A stretch of 64,000 nt of DNA from positions 4,889,327 through 4,953,326 of the forward strand of contig JAMKCF010000013.1 in assembly GCA_023634235.1 (NCBI GenBank), given 5' to 3'. The stretch is from Pisaster brevispinus (Eukaryota; Echinodermata; Asteroidea; Forcipulatida; Asteriidae). Made by a program: the position numbers and the translations under genes. A model generated the notes under the pieces. It was not told the origin of the DNA and did not search any database. It worked only from the letters and a program-made list of their open reading frames with translations. Below, piece after piece: positions 43,471 to 64,000 of this stretch (position 1 is the first letter of the stretch; each line of letters starts with the position of its first letter).

Positions 43471-44209
43471 AAATTACACTGGAAGACACCACTCTGAACT
43501 GTTCCGAAAGACTTGGCTTGGCCTATAGCCGAATTATTTGAATCAATTGTTAGTTCTTGTTGTTTTCTGTTTACAGGCTGTTCCTTGATAAGCCGTGCTT
43601 TTTTGGAGACGAGCGTCCGCATTATCTAAAACTGTGTATCTTTTAATTACGAATGTTAATGTGGAAATAACTGTTACTTTGAATTGATTTAAATTGAATC
43701 AACCAATCGTCACGTTTGCATGATAGAGAGCGTAACTTTAGATCATCTCAACACGTGTCCAAAAGCCAACCCCGTCCATTTGCAATAAGTAAACTTGACT
43801 GCCCCTTTATCAATACATAATATAATCAACATGTTTTTGTTTTTTTCCAGATGGGATTTCCAACTAATTTGACACATGTTGGGTGTTTGCAACTCGACAC
43901 GGGTACGTTTAATCAAGAGCAAATGCCTATATGTCAGTATACCATGTGATTTCTGAACAGCATCATTGGCCTAAATCTAGGGCTTTTCAATAAACTCAGA
44001 GCGTGGAATTTGTATTAAATGGTAATTTAATTTTAGGCGAAATTGACGGACTCGGTCTTTGTTAGTGACGGGTTGTCAGTCCGTCGACCTGAGTGTTTGA
44101 AATCCTTTCAAACTCAAAATGTCACGTGACTAAAAATATGTCCTTTCCCTAAGTTTATATCATCACAGTATTATGCTTTTGAATCAGCGAGCTTCTTTTA
44201 CATAAAATA

Positions 44210-44347
44210 ATATTAAAGACCCCTTGATTTGGCCGCCATCGTTGATAAAACGTGCACGCTTGAAGCTATCATTGGCTGAGTGTCAAAGATGGCGGTCAAT
44301 GATGACGTCAAAATATAAACCAAAGCACTGAAAAAAGGTGTCTTTAA
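44210..44347. mobile_element. Short fold-back element, ATTAAAGACC ends
   Basis: ATTAAAGACCCCTT at the left, AAGGTGTCTTTAAT at the right; inside, GGCCGCCATCGTTGA pairs with TCAATGATGACG-side sequence and GATGGCGG. Confidence 0.5.
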
Positions 44348-44348
44348 T

Positions 44349-44729
44349 AAAGGTATTATACAGGATTGGTAAGGATAGCAAAACATCATTAATTGCTTAA
44401 GTTTAGTCAGACAGCTTCCTGATTATAAAGTTCTAGAACCCTTTTTGCTATCAAAATATTTCCCTCTGAAATAAGCCATACTTATTTTGAGAAATTTTAT
44501 CTAAAAACGGAAGAAAAAAAAGGGGGAAAATAATGGTTTTGATTTTTACAACCAAATTAAAGGACAGTTTTTACACGCTGGAAATTTTTGTGCGTGGTTT
44601 TTTATGATTTCTCCTTACCCACACAACGGATTAAGCACAAATTTTCACAAGTTTGCAGTTTCATTTTCACACAAAATATCATTCTGCAATTATTTCGTCA
44701 GCTCTACCAATCCTGCATAATACCTTTAA
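44349..44729. mobile_element. MITE with AAAGGTATTATRCAGGATTGG ends
   Basis: Left AAAGGTATTATACAGGATTG and right CAATCCTGCATAATACCTTT are inverted; the interior is AT-rich and non-coding, 381 bp. It abuts the previous element. Confidence 0.65.
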
Positions 44730-44794
44730 GTCATTGCCATGTGTGTTAAGGGAAGGGAGTTCGGGTAGGAATGACCTTGACACTGAGTGATTGG

Positions 44795-44827
<33 letters not shown>
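44795..44827. repeat. (CT)n microsatellite
   Basis: About 16 uninterrupted CT dinucleotides. Confidence 0.95.
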
Positions 44828-44831
<4 letters not shown>

Positions 44832-45274
44832 AAAGCGATGGGGGTCATGTCCTTGATCTTACACCCAGGGGTTGCACACTTATTCTGAGAAAGTATCCGT
44901 GTTGTTTACGGGATTAACACACAATGCGCACCAAGTAAAAGTAGGTTACAATTGGTTGGATTTGTAGCACACAAGTGGCTTTTGAGCAGCAAAAGTTGTA
45001 AAGTAAAGATGGCCAGACCAACTTCGAAAACAGGGAAGACGTAGGTAAGCCGGCTAGTTCCAAGAGGAGAATCTATTTTTACAAGCGCATGAACATTTTT
45101 GTTGTACTCTGGCGGCCGCCACATAATCATGTGGCAGCTGCAAATCACGAGTTATTTCTGCGGGGGCTCGGTGTAATTAACGAGTGTTACTGTTAGTTGA
45201 CCATTGATGACCTCCATCGCTTGCACTGCACTTATCAGGTAAGACATTGTATTTTAATCTCACAATAGATGAAA

Positions 45275-45675
45275 CAATGGCAAGGCAGAACTCGGTACGC
45301 ATGACGCACAGAATTGGCCAATGGGCAACCTTCATTTTGACTGCTGTGAGGGCACTCTAATAAAGGCACAACTTGGTACGCATGGCAGACAGAATGGGCC
45401 AATGAGCGACCTTCATTTGACTGTGGCATTTTAATAAAGGCACAACTTGGTACGCATGTCAGACAGAATAGGCCAATGAGCGACCTTCATTTGACTGCTG
45501 CGAGGGCATTTTAATAAATGCAAAACTCGGTGCGCTTGGCAGACAGAATAGGCCAATGAGCGACCTTCATTTGACTGCTGAGCGAGGACATTTTAATAAA
45601 TGCAAAACTCGGTACGCATGGCAGACAGAAAAGCCAATCAGCAACCTTCATTTTACTGCTACGAGGGCACCATTA
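45275..45675 (+). repeat. Five-copy tandem repeat of about 70-85 bp with CCAAT motifs
   Basis: Each unit has ACTCGGTACGCATGGCAGAC, AGAATAGGCCAATGAGCGAC, CTTCATTTGACTGCTG and TTTTAATAAA. The inner copies are nearly identical. It lies beyond the 3' end of ARMH1. Confidence 0.85.
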
Positions 45676-45974
45676 TCACATGAATTTACATGAATAAGAT
45701 TCATAAACTGCCAGTTATTGAGAGGGAAAAAAATGCTTTATTGCTTGCCTGAGATCTCATAACAATTCATAAACACAGTTCTACTGCAACGTCGTAGTTA
45801 CCTTTCTTCTTATAATATACATTCCCCTATAACCCTATGCCTTCTTCCACTATTTCCTTTTCATTTGATTTTCTCCTTCACCTCTGTGTGCTTTTTTACT
45901 GCCTTGTAATGGGGACCTTCCTCAAAAAATAAATACATCTGTAATCAAAATGATTTTTTTTTAAACAGAAGTCA

Positions 45975-46118
45975 GGGGTGGATTTCACAAAGAGATAAGA
46001 CTAGTCTTATCTTAAGTTAGGACCAGTAACTGGTCTTAACTTAGGACTATTCCTATCTCCTAACATTGCCTAGGACTAGTCCTAAGTTAGGAAGGGTTTT
46101 GTGAAATCGACCCCTGGA
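45975..46118. mobile_element. Fold-back MITE, GATTTCAC/GTCCTAAC family, copy 2
   Basis: GGGGTGGATTTCACAAAGAG at the left and TTTTGTGAAATCGACCCC at the right, with repeated AAGTTAGGACCAGTAAC and GACTAGTCCTAAGTTAGG. Better preserved than the copy at 12630. Confidence 0.75.
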
Positions 46119-47036
46119 CGGATATTCAATTGTATTTACCGCACACAGCGATCCTTGTCATTTGATTGAATTGGTGGAACACCCATCAAGTGTCATCATT
46201 TATTTTGCCATGTATACTGCCGTGACTCCAAAACATTAATATCGGAGTCCTATATGGATAATTAACGGACACTTGAGATACCTCGCAACATTGTTTCCAA
46301 AATAGTCGTTCACGCATATTATGTCTAAACGAGGCAAGGTTGTGTCACGGCGGAAAGGGATGGTGTCTACATTATGTCGTCCACGTTTCTAGAAGGGGTT
46401 TATAAAGAATGTTCAGTGTGTGGGGCGGACGAATTTCTGTGTCTATTTTGTGGTTATTGTTAGAAGAATTTCAAATGCTGACAAGGTTCTATGTGTGACA
46501 CATAAAATTTCCGTAATAGGAACAATTGGTTCTTATACAGTGCACATATCCTAGTAGCTAGATCAAGGCGCTTCACAACAGCATTACCCCCATATAAAAC
46601 AAACACTGAATGCCTTTCGTTCATGCACTGTCGCAGAATATGACCACACCGGTGAAATCTGGCTTTTTCATTTCAATGGAATAGTACAGCTGATCTCACC
46701 TCATGATTATACTCTGTGGCAAGGCACTCATACCAGGCATGAAAGTATTCCTACTTTAGCTGATTCATATTTGACCTTGGGAAAAACCAGAAAAACTGTG
46801 CTTAAATAGCCTGAAATATCTATTAAAGCCACACCATGTGTACATGTAGCTCAGCTCTCCTACTCAGTCAAATGTTCTTACTTTTTTCCAAAGAACCAAA
46901 TATCACGCCTGACTCACTTTCATCCAATAGTTGTAATGTATATCAAATCACAATTCACAAAATAACAACAATTTTAAAAAGGGTATTTACAGTAATAAAC
47001 ACATAATAATTCAGCCATTTACAAATTAGAGAGATA

Positions 47037-47120
47037 TTTCATCACGGACGAAATATTTTCTGTGTTTCATCACGGACGGAAATGTTTACTGTGTTTCATC
47101 ACGGACGGAAATGTTTTCTT
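47037..47120. repeat. Three-copy 28-30 bp tandem repeat in the ARMH1 3' region
   Basis: TTTCATCACGGACGGAAATG recurs three times with TTTACTGTG spacers. It starts 33 bases beyond the ARMH1 stop codon, so it would be in the 3'UTR. Confidence 0.8.
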
Positions 47121-47153
47121 GGGTGAAGCTTGGTTTGAAAATGCTGACAGCTC

Positions 47154-56254
<9,101 letters not shown>

Positions 56255-56936
56255 GGCCTACTACAAAGGAAAAATATAAAACAAAAGGTGAACATTATTG
56301 AGAAAGCAATGACACTTGTCCAAGCTACGATGTAGCAGCATTTTTAACATCAAATGCTCCTGAGGATGACTAGAGCAAGCTAGTCAAAATGTTGAGACCA
56401 ATTAAGAACTCACTCCGCGGAAGTGAAGTTAATAACGAGAAGTCCCCTTGATCCACTAAGCAAAGGATTAGTTCCGGCCGTTTTCCTACCTTCCGCCCAA
56501 GTAGTAGATAAGCCGGACAGTTCTTTTGAGAACTAAGTAGTCTCCCGAATTTCCAAAATCTACTCTGCGGCAGTAGAATGAAGCAAGATCTAGTTCACAA
56601 AGAACAAAATCTACACAGCAAAGTAGATCAAATGTACATACACACGGTGTTACCGCAAACCGAATATACATTAAATGCCATGGAGAATCCAAGAAAGAGA
56701 TAACGACCATGTAAATAGTATAACTATGGCAAAGCATGAGGATCCAGGATCTATCACAAAGGTGTGTGTAAACAACCAAAATAATACACACTGACAGTCC
56801 AATACCAAATAACAATGCTGGTCCACAATATTGCTCAGTCCTATTTTCTTTTCGAAAGGTGATGCCAATTTTTATTAAGGATTCTGAGTGACTGTGAGAA
56901 TTCAATGATTTTTGCAATTTATTATTTGCAGCTTGA

Positions 56937-57672
56937 ACTTTCTTTGACCCACCCCGAGCTCACTGTGTGTACTACAATTTTACAAAGAACACATGACAAA
57001 TTACATAGAGCCTAATTTTGGCGAGATCGGGTTTCAAAAAAGAAAAAAGAACAAAGCTTTGAATAGGATTAAGTTTATGAGTTCCTATATGAGACTGAGG
57101 TTCGTGGAGACGTAACGAACCTCAGTTCGTATACATAGTCAAAGTTCTAGGCTGTAGTTGGTAGGTAGGATAGGAGTAGTCCAGCTATGGACGGTTGCAG
57201 GAAGGAACCTGAATTTAAAAAAAAACTGTCTCTTCGAGATAGGATTAGGAAGAAACCTCAATAATCTAATGACCACTGGAGGTAAGAACCCCAATAAATT
57301 GAAGACAATTTGACAAACATTTTACACATGAATATTTAAAAAATAAAGTAAAACAATTTATCATGAAAATTTAAACAATTATTACTTCTTCAACTTAAAA
57401 TCAAGTAAATAAAGTATCCTGATTTCTATCATCAGTAGCGAATAAAGTTGGGGCGACTTTGTCGGGGCGACTCTGTCGTCAGTGGGCGACTTTATGACTA
57501 TGAGGGGCAACTTTGACTTTGAGAGGGGCGAGTTTGTATAATGTAAGTGAGGAGCGACTTTGAGTTTGATAGGGGACGACTTTGTAGTGTGCGACTTTTC
57601 TTGGGGCGAGTTGACTGGTTTCCGTCCTAAAACTATGCGGTTCGTTCCGCTATCGTCCCCGATATCGGAGTG
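56937..57672. mobile_element. Decayed relative of the 747-bp palindromic element
   Basis: It shares GACCCACCCCGAGCTCACTGTG, read in two parts, with TAGAGCCTAATTTTGGCGAG and GAATAGGATT, and at the far end CTATGCGGTTCGTTCCGCTA. The middle has been replaced by degenerate GGGGCGACTTTG repeats (57455-57610). Confidence 0.55.
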
Positions 57673-57704
57673 AGTGGTTACCACTGACTGATGGGTACAT
57701 CATT

Positions 57705-57782
57705 AGTTGCGATGATCGTAACCCTCCATCCTGCGACCGTCGGGAGGATGGAGGGTTGGTTACGATCATCGCAACTAACTTA
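57705..57782. repeat. Strong 78-bp inverted repeat
   Basis: AGTTGCGATGATCGTAACC and CTCCATCCT are followed after about 12 bases by AGGATGGAGGG and GGTTACGATCATCGCAACT. The stem is about 30 bp with a two-base bulge. Confidence 0.7.
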
Positions 57783-58167
57783 GGACATGTGGTTTTTAAC
57801 GTTACGTTGAATAAGTAAGTTCCGAGTTTTTAACACTAACCCTGATCTCTGCTGATTACGAACCACACGAATGACGTGTATGGGATTCTCAAAATACGAC
57901 TACATTCAGCTTCGTAATTTCGGGCTTCAGATTTCCACGAAGTTTTCAGAATTAATTAATTTCGCCAGAAACACTGCTTGTCAAATCATGGATATCAACA
58001 CGATTGTTGACATGTTGCTAGCGGCCGTTTTTCACAGGCTCGCCCCCAACTGATCGAACTCCGCTCGTTCGTTAATGCAAAGCATGCAAGTACACCCGAC
58101 CGGGGTTTGTGCGAGCTTGACGTCGCGTCTGGAAAACGGCGTACGAGGTTGAACTACCAAAACTACG

Positions 58168-58275
58168 ATGGCCAAGAAGCAACACATACACAAATCAAAC
58201 GAGGGCTTCAAACCACAGAGGATGCAAACATACGGAAGATTATATTCCTTTGACAGGTTGGACATATTTTTTTGA
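58168..58275 (+). CDS. Candidate short frame upstream of ARMH1, opposite strand
   Basis: ACGATGG starts MAKKQHIHKSNEGFKPQRMQ, TYGRLYSFDRLDIFF and TGA. The basic, non-repetitive sequence sits in a CpG-containing stretch about 1.9 kb upstream of the ARMH1 ATG. It could be a first exon (weak donor CAG|GTTGGA) or chance. Confidence 0.2.
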   Translation: MAKKQHIHKSNEGFKPQRMQTYGRLYSFDRLDIFF

Positions 58276-59454
58276 CATGGGTTGTAAATAGTAAGAAAGC
58301 TTCCTTCTACCCCCCCCCCTTCCCAGCTGCTGCTCAGATCATCGCTATACCACCCCCGCTACTGCCATCCTCGATGAGGATATATTCAAAGATCCTTTTT
58401 ACCAAAAGAAAAAAACTTTTTAATTTTAGAAAAAGCGCACCAGAGTTAGCAAGCTTAGTGTTCCAAGCCTGAAGCCTGCATACGTTTCGGGGGTTGGGGG
58501 GGGGGGATACTTTCCGGTCTTTATGGTTTAACATTTTAACAGGAAAAATCTTGATTTTCGAAACAGCGCAACATAATTACCGAGCCTCCATAATTCACAA
58601 GAGGCTGAAAACATGTTTCTCGCAAACGCCCTTATCCCCACATACGTTCTTTTTTATTTAGGGCACATATATTTTTCGAAACTTGAACCGGCTTCAAGCC
58701 ATAAAGGCCGGGCACTTGAGTTGTTAGAACTCCATCCCTCAACGACGACGACAACAACGACAAAAACAACAATTTTTATTAATTTGGAACGGCTGTGTCG
58801 TTTTAAAAAACCACGGTGGATTTGTGACTACATGCCTTTCGGGTTTTTTTAGTGATGCTTCAGTCAAAAAAAAAAAATTAACTGTGAAAATGTTTGAACT
58901 GTACCGAATCGGTAATTTTATTCGTTTCACTTGTACAGTGCTGTGGTCCAGTCACTGGTTGTCGGAGTCCGCGTACGAGGCCGAGTCCCTGTTGTCCGAC
59001 AGGGTGAATCTGAACCCGAGACCAGGCTCGAGTCCTCTAGCACTCGTCTAAAGGAAACCATGACAAGCAAAAAGCACCGATTCAAGGTCAACCTTGTCCT
59101 ATACCAATCGATAACCTTGACTGATTTTATCTTTAAAACCTTCTTCAAAACACATTGTCCCGTGTTTACATTCAGCAGGCACTTCTGTAACAATCAAGGG
59201 CAAAGGCTGAGGTCGGATCAAAGGCCGGAACCAACGATCTGGTATCCAAACCCTCTCTTGATGATCTTCCCATCAATTCAGAGCGACTTGTGTGATTTGT
59301 GTCAAATCGTTGTATGAGCACAGAAAGCACCATACTAATAATATGAATCTGGAAACAAAATTAATATTTTCGTATTGACGCATTGCACTAAAGAAACAAA
59401 ACAATTGAACCCAAACAAACACAAGACCCCAAGGCCGACCTAAACATTAACCCC

Positions 59455-59490
59455 AACAAACAAACAAACAAAAAAACAAACAAACAAACC
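59455..59490. repeat. (CAAA)n microsatellite
   Basis: Eight or so CAAA/ACAA units with one extra A run. Confidence 0.85.
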
Positions 59491-59879
59491 ACACAACGCC
59501 CCCAAAAGTATAAAAACATAGGCCTAAACTATATTGTCATGCAACCAAATCCCCACTGTGGAGTTCAAGGGGAAATTTTCTGTCGTCCCAGTGGCGGGAA
59601 TACAAGTTTTTAGTGGCAATGGTTGTTGCAGTGGCGTAACTAAAAATGTTCATTTGGGGGTAGGGGCGAGAGGGTCAAAGAAATAATTGGAGGGGGGGGG
59701 CTCTTGTGTACCGAACCTTCAATTTTGTGATTTTCTTTTTAAATCTCATGTGGGAAAAGAGGGGTGAGGTAAGATTCTGGTCGGGTGCCCGCTGGCCGCT
59801 AGTGGTGAGGAGCTAGACATGTCCACCTTACTGTTCCAGTTGCGAAATGTTCCACTTAACTATACTCTACGTTCGTGAA

Positions 59880-60155
59880 GGATGTTTGCCTAAAACAAGG
59901 CTGAAAGTCACTCGGGGCTACAAGAAGAAAGCATTTAAGATGAAACTAACTCAGGGGGAGCTGAATGTAGGAATCGATATTCCTCTTAGAACTGTCTAGG
60001 CAAGGAGTTCCAAAGAGATGCAGTGTGGAATGAAGCAATGTGGCTCTTTGTTGGGAAGCATTCTACATCTCAGTACAAGCAAGAGTATGGATGTGTGGAG
60101 GACAAGAAGAAAGCCTGGGTTTCAGCTCAAACACTCTGATATAGGAGGAACATGG
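59880..60155. repeat. Dispersed repeat, copy 2 (GAGATGCAGT family)
   Basis: It carries AAACAAGGCTGAAAG, GCATTTAAGATGAAACTAAC, CGATATTCCTCTTAGAACTG, CAAAGAGATGCAGTGTGG and ATTCTACATCTC. The order is the same as in copy 1. Confidence 0.6.
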
Positions 60156-61545
60156 TCAGACATTGCCGGTGACACATTTACCATGAAACTATCTGTAGAC
60201 AGAGGACTGGCTATAAGACCTACGTGGGAAAGAGGCTGTAGCGTTGCAAATGTTTGTGAAAAATGCGCCATACACGGTACTGATTAGCAGTTGGAATGCT
60301 CGAGTGACTCACAAACTTCCCTGGTAACCAGCATTTTGCCGGGACGGATGGAGCCAAGAAAGACAGTTTAACTATTAAGGGTTTTTAGCACAATAGTGCC
60401 TGGGAGGCAGTGGCCTAACTGGGCGAGGGGGCGCACAGGGGGCACGAACCCCTCAATAAAATTGATATCCATGTCCCCCGGGTGCCCCCTCGAAATCTTG
60501 ACTTTTGGGATCGGAAATTTACAGAGTAAAATGTTACATTTAAAACGCTTTTTTATCGATAATTTTGATTTGTTTTTAACTTCACGCGGATAATGCATTT
60601 GTTTTTACTCCCACGCCAGATTATCTTATCAAAAATAGTAAATTACATTAAAAAGGTGCTAAAAAGGGGCTCGTTTAAGAAAAAGTCAGACGAAAATTTT
60701 GCCAGAACTGCCCCCCCCCCAGAAAAAAAATGTGCACTCATTATGCCACCCTAAAATGTTACCAAGTAACGGCGCTGCCATCTCAAGAGAATAATTAAAT
60801 ACTGGATTTTAAAACTATTTCAAGTGTTCAATCTCTTTAAACTTTTGATGCGGAGAAATGTTGCACATCTCAACATTTACACGGTCAGCTGTATTTGGTT
60901 ATGGATAATAAAGTTAATACAAAATGCAAAACTTTACCTAAACAATACCTGAAGTATCTTGCCCTAAAAACTTCTATGTAACCTTCTTTTGTAAACAATA
61001 TGACACCGTCTATCAATGCTAGTTGAAGGTACACAAAAGCTGCGAAAGCAATCCCTCGGCCACTAGACCACTTAAAACCCGAGCGACCTTCTCTGTACTT
61101 TGATATCGTAATTTTCCATCGTCTCTTTCTTTGGATAGCAAATTACTAAGCACGAAAGGCCAGCATGCAGTTTAAGTGTGCACAAGACCTGCAAACACTT
61201 TGTTGTCAACACCGTTTAGAGATCCGCACAGACAAACAAACACACTCTTTATTTGCGTTATGATACCATGAATCCAAGGCTTCTAACGTCAGAGTAGCGG
61301 GAAAGCATCATGCGACTGGCAGTTATCATCGTCTGAATCAACAACTGAAGGCTGTTGACATAGACCTTTATCCTGCTACATCCGTCTTTTATAAGTTTCT
61401 GGCTCCCATTCAACTTAGTGTAGCCAAATCGAGGCTGGAGAAGAAAATATAGTTTGGTCCCCGTATAATGTATCCAAATTTGAAGTTTTTGTGTCATTTT
61501 GTGTAAAGCTATATAAGGGAACCAGACAAAGATGAAAGCACCAGC

Positions 61546-61650
61546 GGACCAAATTTCATAGAGCTGTTCACAAAAAGTAAATCACAGAACAATGTTGCTT
61601 ATTGGAATAAGGTTACCAGCCAAAATAGCATGTCATGTCAGGCTTATTGT
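61546..61650. mobile_element. GGGCCCAATTTCATAG MITE, left half
   Basis: It carries GGACCAAATTTCATAGAGCT, GGTTACCAGCCAAAATAGCA and TGTCATGTCAGG; the right half is replaced by T-rich sequence. A weak AAGCAGCTCTG appears near 61773. Confidence 0.5.
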
Positions 61651-63539
61651 AACTGCTTTTAGTTTCCTTTTTGGTGTGTGTTTTGTGTTTTACGGTTGTT
61701 GTTGTTGTTGTTTTTCTTTGTTGCTTTTTCTTCTTTGCTGAGCAGGATTTTTTTTTAAACTACTGTCTGCTGAAGCAGCTCTGCCTTTATCGACACCATC
61801 TTTGTAAAGTCCCCCTGTGGGCAATAGTAACGGTCCTACTGATTCAAAAATAAAACATTGGTTACACTGATTTAAATGGGAGTAATACAAGATGGACGCC
61901 CCAATGATAAAAGTCCATTGGGTCCAGGTTCCCTGTATACACAGTGATAACACTGTAGTTTCTAATCTCATTCCGTAACGGACACAGACTATTTCCCACC
62001 TTACACCGACGACAAAAGGACGCACAACATTCGTTTCATTTTTACTCTAGTTTATTATAAATCTTTCTGAGAAAATAGAATTAGCTGTTGCAAAAACTGC
62101 TTACCAACCAAGAGGACATAATGGTATAAAATGCAAAGCAACACAAAGGCCTGACGTTTTGACCCTATTAGCAGAGTCTTTTTGGGAGGCTAAAATGACA
62201 ACACAGCACACATAAATTCACATATTGGTGTAACAGAAGCAGTCATGCGGAAAGAGATGAAAAGAGAGAGAGAGATCAGAGGGGCAGAAAGCACACAGAA
62301 ATAGAAATGGAATTAACAATCTTTCTGGTAGTGAAACCAGGTGGTCATAAAGCAACTGTCAATAATCCGTAGACTTTAAAATACACGACATGTTTAAAAC
62401 CTGTGACGATGTTATAAACAAAGAACGTGCGCTTCTATCGGTTATTTATGTTTTAATACTGGTAAATCGAACGGTGCGACACTGAAAGCCATTCCAAATC
62501 CAATAATAATGTTATACCATGTCAATATTTTTTACACAGTCAAGAAAGCACATCATTGGTAAGTTGTCAAAGACCAGCAATTTGTGTGACCCAACATTTT
62601 GGAAGAAGAAACCTGTAAAAGCTGAAGCTCAATAGGTCACCAATGTCACGAGAAGATAATGAAAAAACATATTATGTTTTCAAAACATTGAATGGATTTG
62701 CGAGGTCAAAACAAGTTGAAATATTCATTTCTCAAAAACTGTAGCATTTCCACTCTCACTATCTTTACACCGTGTATGTAATTTGCATATCTATACGGAT
62801 ATTAATATTTTCAATCTGTTTAGCAATGTATGTGCACACCCATTAAAATAAATCGTCCATTCTATTTTTTCTTTCTTAAAAACCAGGCCCCGAACTGCTT
62901 CGAGTTGCTACAAGCCAGTTTGACTGTTAACTTTTGAAATAATAAAAGTTGATCAAATTCACAATGCATCCGTGCTTCGTGAAAAGCATAGGCTATGAAT
63001 TCTTATTCTTAAATGCTTCCTCCTGTGAAAGTTATCACAGTCAGTATCAAGAAAAAAATGAATAACTATTTTCTAGCTTTTGTACTATCAATACTCATAT
63101 AGCCATATGGTTTTGCCACAGATTTTATAAACGTTTTATAAAAAATTTTCTCCCTTGCTAGCCCGCAACTCAGGCAGACCTTGAGAATAGATTTTGACCT
63201 TCGGTGAATGCCCATTGTCACAAATAACTGTTGCTCGTTTCTTTTTCGTCCATGCGCATCAGCAAGCTAATTTGCATACAATGTATGGTCATTTCAAAGA
63301 AGTATTCTTTTACACACTTTTAGTTGACAAACTGCCAAAGGGTTTGTTTTTCTGACACGCTGTGCTGCTGGTCCATGCCCACAAGTGAATTCGATAGACC
63401 CGGGACAGTTAAGTAACAAAACACCCCCAACTAGTTGTCAAATATTCATGCGCGTGCACCGTTTACGTGGAAATTGGCCAAGCCTATTGATGAACCATTC
63501 GGCAAAGTGCTCAGTGTTTCTGACCAATCAGGAACAAGC

Positions 63540-63560
63540 ACGCAGCTAATTTGCATAGTA
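63540..63560 (+). promoter_or_regulatory. Octamer-type element (ATTTGCAT)
   Basis: GCTAATTTGCATA sits about 40 bases upstream of the TATA box. The same 13-mer recurs near 63266-63278, and AATTTGCATA again near 62780. ATTTGCAT is the POU-factor octamer. Confidence 0.45.
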
Positions 63561-63587
63561 AGTCCACCCTGTCCGGGCCTCGCACAG

Positions 63588-63595
63588 TATAAAAA
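63588..63595 (+). promoter_or_regulatory. TATA box of the edge gene
   Basis: TATAAAAA lies 101 bases before the ATG, which predicts a transcription start near 63618 and a 5'UTR of about 78 bases. GACCAATCAGG (CCAAT box) lies at about 63519-63529. Confidence 0.6.
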
Positions 63596-63695
63596 GTGTC
63601 GGTTCCTCGATGCTGGAGTATATCATATTATATTATCCTGTCTGGTTTGAACACTGTCTTCTTTTATTGTCCTGCACTGAATTTGGGTCTTAGCC

Positions 63696-63738
63696 ATGAA
63701 GCAACTAGCGTTGCTGTTGGTGGGAGTCACCCTGGCCT
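63696..63738 (+). CDS. First coding exon of a secreted or membrane protein, gene runs off the window
   Basis: The start TTAGCCATGA (Kozak-like) opens MKQLALLLVGVTLA, a classic signal peptide: one Lys, then a leucine/valine core, then small residues. After 43 bases a consensus donor T|GTGAGT follows (phase 1), so the mature protein is encoded in exons beyond the window. The product cannot be named. The upstream TATA, CCAAT and octamer elements support this being a real 5' end. Signal-peptide-only first exons with a phase-1 intron are common in animal secreted proteins. Confidence 0.7.
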
Positions 63739-64000
63739 GTGAGTATAAATTCTTTAAAGTTTCATCGCGTAAAGCTGTAATTTTTAAATTTTGGACAAGC
63801 TTTTTATCCGATGTTTCTGAAGAAGCGCCACTGTAGGGAATACAATAAATGTGATTTGATGATGACACTAATGTATATATATATTGAATCTTCCAAAACT
63901 GTATTAGAATTTTAAAATGAAGTTTTCGAAGCCAAAAATACCTGGGTTAGGCCTAAACAACTAACCGAACAACAACGACATTCTCAAACCAGCCGTTTAA

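Larger units (their letters stand above)
57785..63265. other. Between ARMH1 and the edge gene
   Basis: Apart from the listed repeats and the small candidate at 58168, no gene is supported. A mildly CpG-rich patch at 58930-59300 stays open in several frames. Its overlapping 128- and 88-residue frames resemble nothing I know. It could hold the noncoding first exon of ARMH1, as could the region near 58050-58150. Confidence 0.4.

Noticed and set aside
45008..45052. MARPTSKTGKT start before a TAG|GTAAGC donor
   Set aside because: The stop codon precedes the good donor; the alternative donor is weak and no follow-on exon was found.
58931..59317. 128-codon frame in a CpG-richer patch
   Set aside because: Overlapping frames on both strands are equally open, and neither resembles a known protein.

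Overview
The window is animal nuclear DNA. Genes are split into many short exons with GT/AG introns, introns and intergenic spaces are packed with repeats, and there are no bacterial-style operons. Composition is AT-rich, with many ACATGTAC-type words. The two genes I can name are ancient animal genes. Together with the repeats (tRNA-derived SINEs and many small fold-back DNA elements), they suggest a deuterostome invertebrate, most likely an echinoderm such as a sea star. The species call is an inference; no marker here proves it.

The left and centre (about 12.5-38.8 kb) are one minus-strand gene, RPF1 (ribosome production factor 1, a Brix-domain protein of 60S ribosome assembly). I rebuilt nine coding exons by splice signals and reading phase. 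They join to a 323-residue protein with an intact stop, spread over 26.3 kb. Intron 1 alone is 9 kb. It holds a 2.9-kb array of 66/57-bp units, a possible plus-strand transposon-derived gene, and a series of large palindromic DNA transposons. The last coding exon is only 42 bases and lies 7.3 kb from its neighbour.

The right side (about 47.1-56.3 kb) is a second minus-strand gene, which I identify as ARMH1 (armadillo-like helical domain-containing protein 1). Eleven coding exons join in frame to 406 residues. Its introns hold several SINEs, at least four copies of one fold-back MITE family, and a near-perfect 129-bp hairpin just downstream of the exon 8 donor site.

At the right edge (63.7 kb) a plus-strand gene begins. 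A TATA box, a CCAAT box and octamer motifs lead to a start codon, a signal-peptide first exon and a consensus donor; the rest lies outside the window.

Other stretches (1-12.5 kb, 38.9-47 kb, 56.3-63.5 kb) hold mostly dispersed repeats and several unproven first-exon candidates, which are listed with low confidence. No rRNA, convincing functional tRNA, CRISPR array or virus was found. The most notable material is the density and variety of palindromic elements, several with readable target-site duplications (TTAG, TA, TAA, TTAA, GCTCTA), and the codon-multiple minisatellite.
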